DNA of 64,000 nt. Origin: Apophysomyces variabilis (Eukaryota; Mucoromycota; Mucoromycetes; Mucorales; Mucoraceae). The stretch lies in the NCBI GenBank assembly GCA_002749535.1, contig MZZL01000031.1, positions 1-64,000 of the forward strand, written 5' to 3'. Below, one piece after another: positions 58,276 to 64,000 of this stretch. Below the pieces are notes generated by a model that was not told where the DNA came from, searched no databases, and saw only the letters and a program-made list of their open reading frames with translations. Each line of letters starts with the position of its first letter. Position 1 is the first letter of the stretch. The position numbers and the translations under genes were made by a program.

Positions 58276-58611
58276 GAAGGAAGCTTTTCTTGTTTTCTAA
58301 CCATGCTATCTACATTCACGGTATACATGTCCTTTTCCTTCTTTTACTCTGCATATTTTGTAATAAGATTTGGAAAGCGATAATGCACTTTTGGGAGGAT
58401 GTATGGTCCAAGATAGATATCTTGATTATGGATTTCGGTGATAGGTGCCGTGGATCTGCATTTGAGTATGCTTGCCAGAAGCGGATATAAGGGATCAAAC
58501 TTTTGATTGGCCGAGATCCTGCCAATCGTTGCAAGCACTAGGTTTTGTGACCTGTGCTGCGTAACTTTGGCAAGAGAAAAGCAGACGCGTTTTTTCCCTT
58601 ACATAGCTGAG
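58276..58611. other. Spacer before the RAD21/REC8 gene
   Basis: 336 bp. A plus-strand open stretch (58290-58490) with a hydrophobic start has no recognisable domain and I do not call it. The segment probably holds the 3' UTR of the previous gene and the promoter of the next. Confidence 0.4.
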
Positions 58612-60495
58612 ATGCCTTCCGATCAGGTTATTTTGGCTAAGCGCGGGCCATTAGAACGCGTATGGCTTGCTTCACATTGGGAACGTAAAATTTCAAAGTC
58701 GCAGTTTCTTCAGACCAATCTTGAAAAGACTATTGGTGGGTATCTGATCTCCTTGGTAACTGAAAGCGTCGTTATTAACAATAAATTATTCCAAACATAG
58801 ATGCCATCACAACTGATCAGGATGAACCATTGGCTCTTCGAATTTCTGGCCAACTGCTACTTGGTGTAGTCCGCATCTACTCTCGCAAAACTCGTTATCT
58901 TTTGGAAGACTGTAACGAAGCCCTTGTGAAAATCAAACTTGTAGATGATCTCTCAACATATGACAAGCTTCCCTATTCACACCGTTCTTTAGAGTTTTAA
59001 AAAGGGCGATGTTAATATGCCGGATATACAACATTCTGTGGTCAGTCTGAGTGCGATTACTCTACCGGAAAAATTGACAGAATTCGATATGCTACTTCCC
59101 GATACACCTTTCGACGCTTCGTAAGTCCCGGCTAAGAAGGTTACAACGAACTCACCATAATGTTGTAGTCATTGGAGTGGTCGGGATCCTGTTCTGGATT
59201 CTCTTTCGATGTCGCAAGACATTACGCTTAACGATATGTCGTTTGTTGACAACAGCTGGGCCTTTGATGATATCGATCAGGGTCGCCATCTACTGGAAGG
59301 CGAACAAGGTGGCGGCATTGGAGCGGACGTGCTTGGTCTTGATTTCAGTGACAGAGAACAGGGTGTACGCGATACGGATATGTTGGCAGAGCGATCCTTT
59401 ACGATGGACGAAATCGGCGAACCATTAAAAGACATGCAGATTGGAGATAACGAACGACAACAAGCAAACAGCAAGGATAACACATTTCAGTTCGATGACG
59501 ATTTCTTGGATTATGACTTTGACTTTGGCGAGATGGATCAGCGCCCTCCACAGCAAGAGACAGGGATCGATCTTAATACTTCGTCGGATATGGATGGATC
59601 TCTGAGTGTCTTAATGGAAACTGGTTAGAAAAAGATTATTGAGGTGATAATTATTCCTAATTACTAACGAACAGTGATAATACCATAGGAATTACACGCG
59701 ATTTGGATATTGAAACGGCAGCTGAAGCCACACCTGTTCGACGTAGACGACGGCTGATCGTCGACAAGGTGACCGAAATTCCGCATGAAGACATACGACA
59801 ACGTATGAATGATACATCATCTATAGTGAGCATGGTATGATAGTTTTGATGGCGCGCAACATTATTGACAATTGGACAATAGGATACCAATGTCAGGAAA
59901 TCAAAACACACACTGATTCAACCGGATCTTAAAGCGCCACTTTGCAGCGTCGGTGTTGATATGGAGCAATTTTTATCTAGCTTGACTAGAAAGCGCAGAG
60001 CGTCTGGCATGCTAGACACACCTCAAAAGGTGACACGAGTGGAGGATATGACTTTTGATGACAATATGGCCGTGGAGCAATCTGCAAGAGTGGATCCAGT
60101 TGGTGAACAAGGCTTTGATTACGATCTTGATTATGACTTTGATAGCTTTGAGGTAAGGCACCGCTAATACTGCATATATCTTCAGGACTAAATTATTTTA
60201 TTACTATAAGGCTGGCCCTGCAGCTAGACCCGATACCATTGCAGATGATAGTATGCTAACTCAAGCCAGCCAAGCGACGCAATTCAATAATCATACGCGC
60301 CAGACATTCGAACTATTGCAAAACAAATTTACCACGTCTCAGTCGGTTGGGTTCGGCGAGCTTGTTCCAAGCACGAGTACGAAGGCTGAAGCAGCCCGAC
60401 TATTCTATGATGTGCTTGTGTTATCCACTAGAAACATGATCAAAGTCAAGCAAACCCAATCTTTTGGTGAGATCCAAATCCAAAAGCTACTGTAG
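58612..60495 (+). CDS. RAD21: Cohesin kleisin subunit, RAD21/SCC1 (or REC8)
   Basis: Kleisin that bridges SMC1 and SMC3 in cohesin. Exons: 58612-58735, 58801-58940, 58993-59120, 59169-59623, 59689-59834, 59883-60152, 60211-60495; phases agree, 515 aa. The N-terminal domain is typical: [20 protein letters not shown], then [20 protein letters not shown] and [20 protein letters not shown]. The acceptor at 58992 is chosen because it restores the last motif. The middle is acidic and variable, with repeated [20 protein letters not shown] stretches. The C-terminal winged helix ([20 protein letters not shown]...IQIQKLL) contacts SMC1. The mitotic RAD21 and meiotic REC8 forms cannot be separated with confidence. 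The ATG lacks the MFYS start common in the family, so an additional upstream exon is possible. Confidence 0.9.
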
Positions 60496-60878
60496 TAAAG
60501 CAGAACAACCTGTTTCTATGCCCTTTTGATTGGCTCCGAGATGTTTTCTAATACTTGGTTGGCGAAGCATAGACCCTTCTTCTTGCTTCAATTACGTGAT
60601 TAGAAATAATTGTTCCAATTCTTATCGAACGAACGATTGGCATAGGTTGAAAGTACATTGTTAAATAAGATCAGGTTCGCATCTGTTACAAGTTTTCGCC
60701 CACATGGCTTACATTTATCTACTATCTTTTAATACCAATGAAATACAATCCATCAGTAACCACTCTTTCTAGCACAGTAGCTTAGTCCATCAGCGGGACA
60801 AACATAAAGTCCTTATTGTTTGTTCAACTTCTTCTCTCCGTTTCCTATTTTTTGGTTGGTTATTTTTTGTACGTAATT
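60496..60878. other. Spacer between convergent RAD21 and nitronate monooxygenase genes
   Basis: 383 bp, no gene seen; it should contain both 3' UTRs. Confidence 0.5.
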
Positions 60879-61967
60879 TTAAGCAGTGAACTGACCCTCG
60901 ATATCAGTGATAAGTTTGTCCATGATTTCATCTACAGTTAGTGTGCCTTGGTTTGTGTATTTTGCAGCCTCAGCAGCATTCGCACCAGACCACAATAGCA
61001 TGTATTCTGTCAAGCCCTTCTGAGTGGCGTAGCCTACAATGTCTTTTGTCTTGGACGAATGGATATCGTATTCAGGAATTGTGGTAGTATCGAGACTGTC
61101 CATTCGATCCATGAAAGCGTTTGGAAAACCGCGTGCACGTCTACCAGTGAGACCGCGTGTTATACGAGTCGGTCTTTCCTTCTCACTGTGTAGTAATACA
61201 TGCCGATGAGCCGCCGGAGTTACGGAATCCTTGGCAGCCATGAAAAGTGTTCCTAAGACGACGCCATCAGCGTGCCAACTGAATAAGGCTTCTGCGGCAC
61301 GTTGGCCAGAACTGATTCCTCCGGCTGCCAACACCGGAATATCCTTTACGGCGTCCTTGATTGCCTTGACAAGATCTTCGGTGGATAAATCTGGGCCATT
61401 AAGATCCACAAAGGAACCACGATGGCCGCCAGCTTCGGCACCCTGGGCAACTAGCGCATCGGTCTGGTTGCGCTTCAAAATGGACGCCTCCTCTACCGAA
61501 GTTGCTGTACCTATCAGGTAGACGCCGGCTTGTTTCAGTTCGCTCACCACGTCGGGTGGCAGAAGTCCAAAGGTGAACGAGACGACACGGACGTTTTCCT
61601 GCAAAATAACCGCGATCTGCTCTTTCAATGGGGGAGAACGAAGGCTATAGCTTGTTGGCGCTGTTATGCCGAGATCACGCCGGATAGCTTGAAGCGTGGA
61701 ATCACTTCCGTAAGCACGCTCTAGATCTTGTGCAGTAACAGTAGAAGAAGTCGAGCGGGCGAACAGGTTCACTGCAAAGGGTTGCGTAGTCTTCTCTTTG
61801 ATTGTGCGAATAGCCGTGCGCATGGCGTCGGCAGGCATCATGGCTGCTGCCAAAGAGCCTAATCCACCGCGATTACAAACCTTGGCAACTAGTTCAGGGC
61901 TAGTATGACCTGCACAAGGTGCTTGGATAAGAGGGTAGCGCAGTTGAAGTGCTCTGCAGAAAGACAT
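60879..61967 (-). CDS. Nitronate monooxygenase (2-nitropropane dioxygenase family)
   Basis: FMN-dependent oxidation of alkyl nitronates, such as propionate 3-nitronate, a detoxification reaction. Intronless, 362 aa, a normal length. The fold is a TIM barrel with the family blocks: PLIQAPCAGHTSPELVAKV, GGLGSLAAAMM at the N-terminus, the conserved GAEAGGHRGSF carrying the probable catalytic His, and PVLAAGGISSGQRAAEAL for FMN phosphate binding, then LGTLFMAAKDS. All key blocks are present. The start is the ATG 61965-61967. Related FMN barrels (enoyl reductase FabK type) share these motifs, so the exact substrate is inferred. Confidence 0.93.
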   Translation of the reverse strand: MSFCRALQLRYPLIQAPCAGHTSPELVAKVCNRGGLGSLAAAMMPADAMRTAIRTIKEKTTQPFAVNLFARSTSSTVTAQDLERAYGSDSTLQAIRRDLGITAPTSYSLRSPPLKEQIAVILQENVRVVSFTFGLLPPDVVSELKQAGVYLIGTATSVEEASILKRNQTDALVAQGAEAGGHRGSFVDLNGPDLSTEDLVKAIKDAVKDIPVLAAGGISSGQRAAEALFSWHADGVVLGTLFMAAKDSVTPAAHRHVLLHSEKERPTRITRGLTGRRARGFPNAFMDRMDSLDTTTIPEYDIHSSKTKDIVGYATQKGLTEYMLLWSGANAAEAAKYTNQGTLTVDEIMDKLITDIEGQFTA

Positions 61968-62452
61968 AACAGTTACCCTGAAAAATGGTAAAAGACAAGA
62001 GGAACGTGCTGAGTCATGAGTTTCGCACCGTCAGTTCCTGCATTAAATAAGCACTGGCCCGTGTTCATGTGCGCACAGGGTAATTGTTTAAGACTGCGGA
62101 AAACCCGTATTTGGGAAAATTGCGGGGGACATCAAGTAATAGCCTGAGAAATTCCCTCTTATGTCTGCATAAATTTCCTACTGCATCTCTATAGTGGATT
62201 TTAGACGACAATTTTCGCAGGGAAGAACATCTTTAATGCATTGAACTATTGGACGTGCCTGATGAATCCTGCATTCAACTATCCGCAAAGCAGGACCATA
62301 TTATCTATCTTTTAGTTAAAGCAGACAGTTTTCCGTATGCTAATATACACGTCTTTAGCAAAAAGCTTTCTTCAGTAATAAGCAAAATAAAACAGATAAT
62401 ATCTAGCATGCGAAGTGTTTTATGTACAAAAAGTTGTCTGGAAGATAGGAAA
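61968..62452. other. Spacer between nitronate monooxygenase and RPC2
   Basis: 485 bp, no gene supported. It should contain the promoter of the monooxygenase gene and the 3' UTR of RPC2. Confidence 0.5.
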
Positions 62453-64000
62453 CTATAAAGCGTCATCTAAAATCATTCTTGGTGAAATATTCATTGCCAT
62501 CAACTCCTGGAACAATAGCTTGGCAGCATATGGTATCTGCATTGTCTTGACGTGTTTACTGCTCTTGCAGTATTGGCACCACCCAGCATAACCAATCAGA
62601 CCACAGCTATCACAGACATGAACTTCAAAGGCGTCGGATGAAATCATCAGTCGTTCGAGGAGAAGCATACTAGCACCATAACCAATCAGACAATCACGCT
62701 CCATTTCTCCGAGACGAAGACCACCATCACGCGATCGACCTTCGGTTGGTTGTCGAGTTAAAGTGGCACGAGGACCACTAAAGAACAAAGTTACGCTTAG
62801 CCTTTATTGCTTACTATTGCTTATGACTTACCGAGCACGTGCGTGCATTTTATCGATAACCATGTGTTTCAACTTTTGGTAGTAGATCGGTCCAAAGAAG
62901 ATATACGCAGATAGAGGTTCGCCAGTGATACCTTTGATCATTCTTGTTACCGAAACTGCGTTTCATCGTGCAATAACCCACCTGATGTTACATAGTCCTT
63001 TCCAGAATAGTTAAAGCCATGCTCAATCAAGATTTTGCTCATGTCTTCCACTTTGCTTCCGCCGAATGCTGTACCGTACTGCAATTTGCCAGCTAGAACG
63101 CCTGCTTTACCTGCAAGCAGCTCAATCATTTTACCAACTGTCATACGAGAAGGGAAACCGTGGGGGTTCATAATGATGTCAGGGCAGATACCAAGATCCG
63201 AGAATGGCATGTCTTCCTGTTGTACAATGATACCACAAACACCTTTCTGTCCGTGACGCGATGAAAACTTATCTCCAAGTTCTGGTCTTCGAGTTTGACG
63301 GATATTGACTTTAATGAGAGTTTGATCACTTTCAGTTGTCGTGAATAGCACTTTGTCAACGTAGCCTGTGTGAGGGGACTTGTATCGCATTGGTGCATGT
63401 TTGTATGTTACGGTCTGGGCAGCGCCAGCTACACCTGAATCCACGCCACTGCCCGTTGGAACTTGCTTGTTGATAAAGATCGATCCTGATTCCAATGGTT
63501 CTCCCACACCAGCGATACCATCTTGCTCAATACCATCAAAGGTGGGATTCCACATATCTGAGTCCGGCTTTGGTGGGTCCGCCAGACGATCGTGCCTATC
63601 TATGATTTCAGCAAACAAGTAGTACACCACTGCCTCACCACGTACGTTCCATTAGGATATCGTTTTACGAGTGTGCTATACTTTCTCATCACTTGGCAAC
63701 GGCCGAATCCACGATCAAGACCCGACTACGAAGGGATGGTTAGCTTTGCGCTTACAAAATCTCTTGGATATCTTACTTTGTTCAAAACTAGGGCGTCCTC
63801 AATATCATATCCAGAGTAACTCATAACAGCGACTGTGGCATTTTGACCCGCAGGCAGCTAGACATCATACATGAGTATATTGTACGTGTCATGAATCATG
63901 GTAAAATGATACCTTGTCGTAATTGATCAACTCAATTGTCTTCGATTTTACCATGGGTTGCTGAGGATAGACCATCAAGTAAATAAGTGTTTCGATACGA
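62453..64000 (-). CDS. RPC2: RNA polymerase III second-largest subunit, 3' part
   Basis: C-terminal part of the Pol III beta-like subunit (RPC2/POLR3B), which forms half of the active-site cleft. Exons seen: 63913-64000 (continues off the window), 63777-63857, 63646-63725, 62982-63595, 62832-62931, 62453-62777; phases agree. Conserved blocks: [86 protein letters not shown], and the C-terminal zinc site CDSCG...CQYC near the stop. Pol III, rather than Pol I or II, is indicated by [20 protein letters not shown] and the tail [15 protein letters not shown]. One intron (62932-62981) ends in CAAAG. No defect seen. Confidence 0.95.

Noticed and set aside
58290..58490. Hydrophobic open stretch after the unknown membrane protein gene
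   Set aside because: No acceptor/donor pair links it convincingly to the gene upstream or downstream and no domain is visible.

Overview
The window is from a filamentous fungus, most likely one of the early-diverging Mucoromycota. The evidence is many short introns (mostly 44-66 nt, GT...AG), an AT-rich sequence, conserved fungal housekeeping genes, and mobile families I associate with that phylum (Ty3/gypsy, Ndc10/Crypton recombinase, Fanzor, a DUF6729-like relic). Gene models were made by hand by joining reading frames at splice sites. Where all exon phases agree I treat the model as sound.

Layout. 1-3686: a Ty3/gypsy element on the minus strand, cut by the left window edge. 3687-5905: gene-poor. 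5906-7625: ALG3 (+), converging on a secreted multicopper oxidase (7786-9599, -). 9600-16831: mostly non-genic, with a broken Ndc10/Crypton-type recombinase (about 13.6-15.3 kb, -). 16832-18643: PEX3 (+). 19022-19680 and 22177-22965: two paralogous secreted proteins of unknown function (+). 24.0-35.2 kb: a retroelement-rich block. It holds decayed solo LTRs, one intact Ty3/gypsy element with identical LTRs (25308-30435), a tRNA-Val(AAC) gene 70 bp away, more LTR relics and a DUF6729-like relic. 35912-36980: an ALY/REF mRNA export adaptor (-). 39434-40317: a 5'-truncated LINE flanked by a 24-bp duplication. 40583-43416: a Fanzor (eukaryotic TnpB-like, RuvC-type RNA-guided nuclease family) gene (-). 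From 44.9 kb to the right edge the window is dense with genes: a mitochondrial PPR-like protein (+), SEC7 Arf-GEF (+), RIB7 (-), a membrane protein of unknown function (+), RAD21/REC8 kleisin (+), a nitronate monooxygenase (-) and the 3' part of RPC2 (-), which runs off the right edge.

How the genes fit together. The housekeeping genes are unrelated single-copy functions: ER N-glycosylation, peroxisome biogenesis, mRNA export, Golgi traffic, riboflavin synthesis, cohesion and Pol III transcription. There is no metabolic cluster. The most unusual locus is the Fanzor gene. It keeps the D-E-D catalytic set and the zinc ribbon, has two N-terminal zinc knuckles with identical spacing, and is followed 17 bp after its stop by a perfect 9-bp-stem hairpin that could belong to a guide RNA. 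Its best-phased first exon encodes a transmembrane segment.
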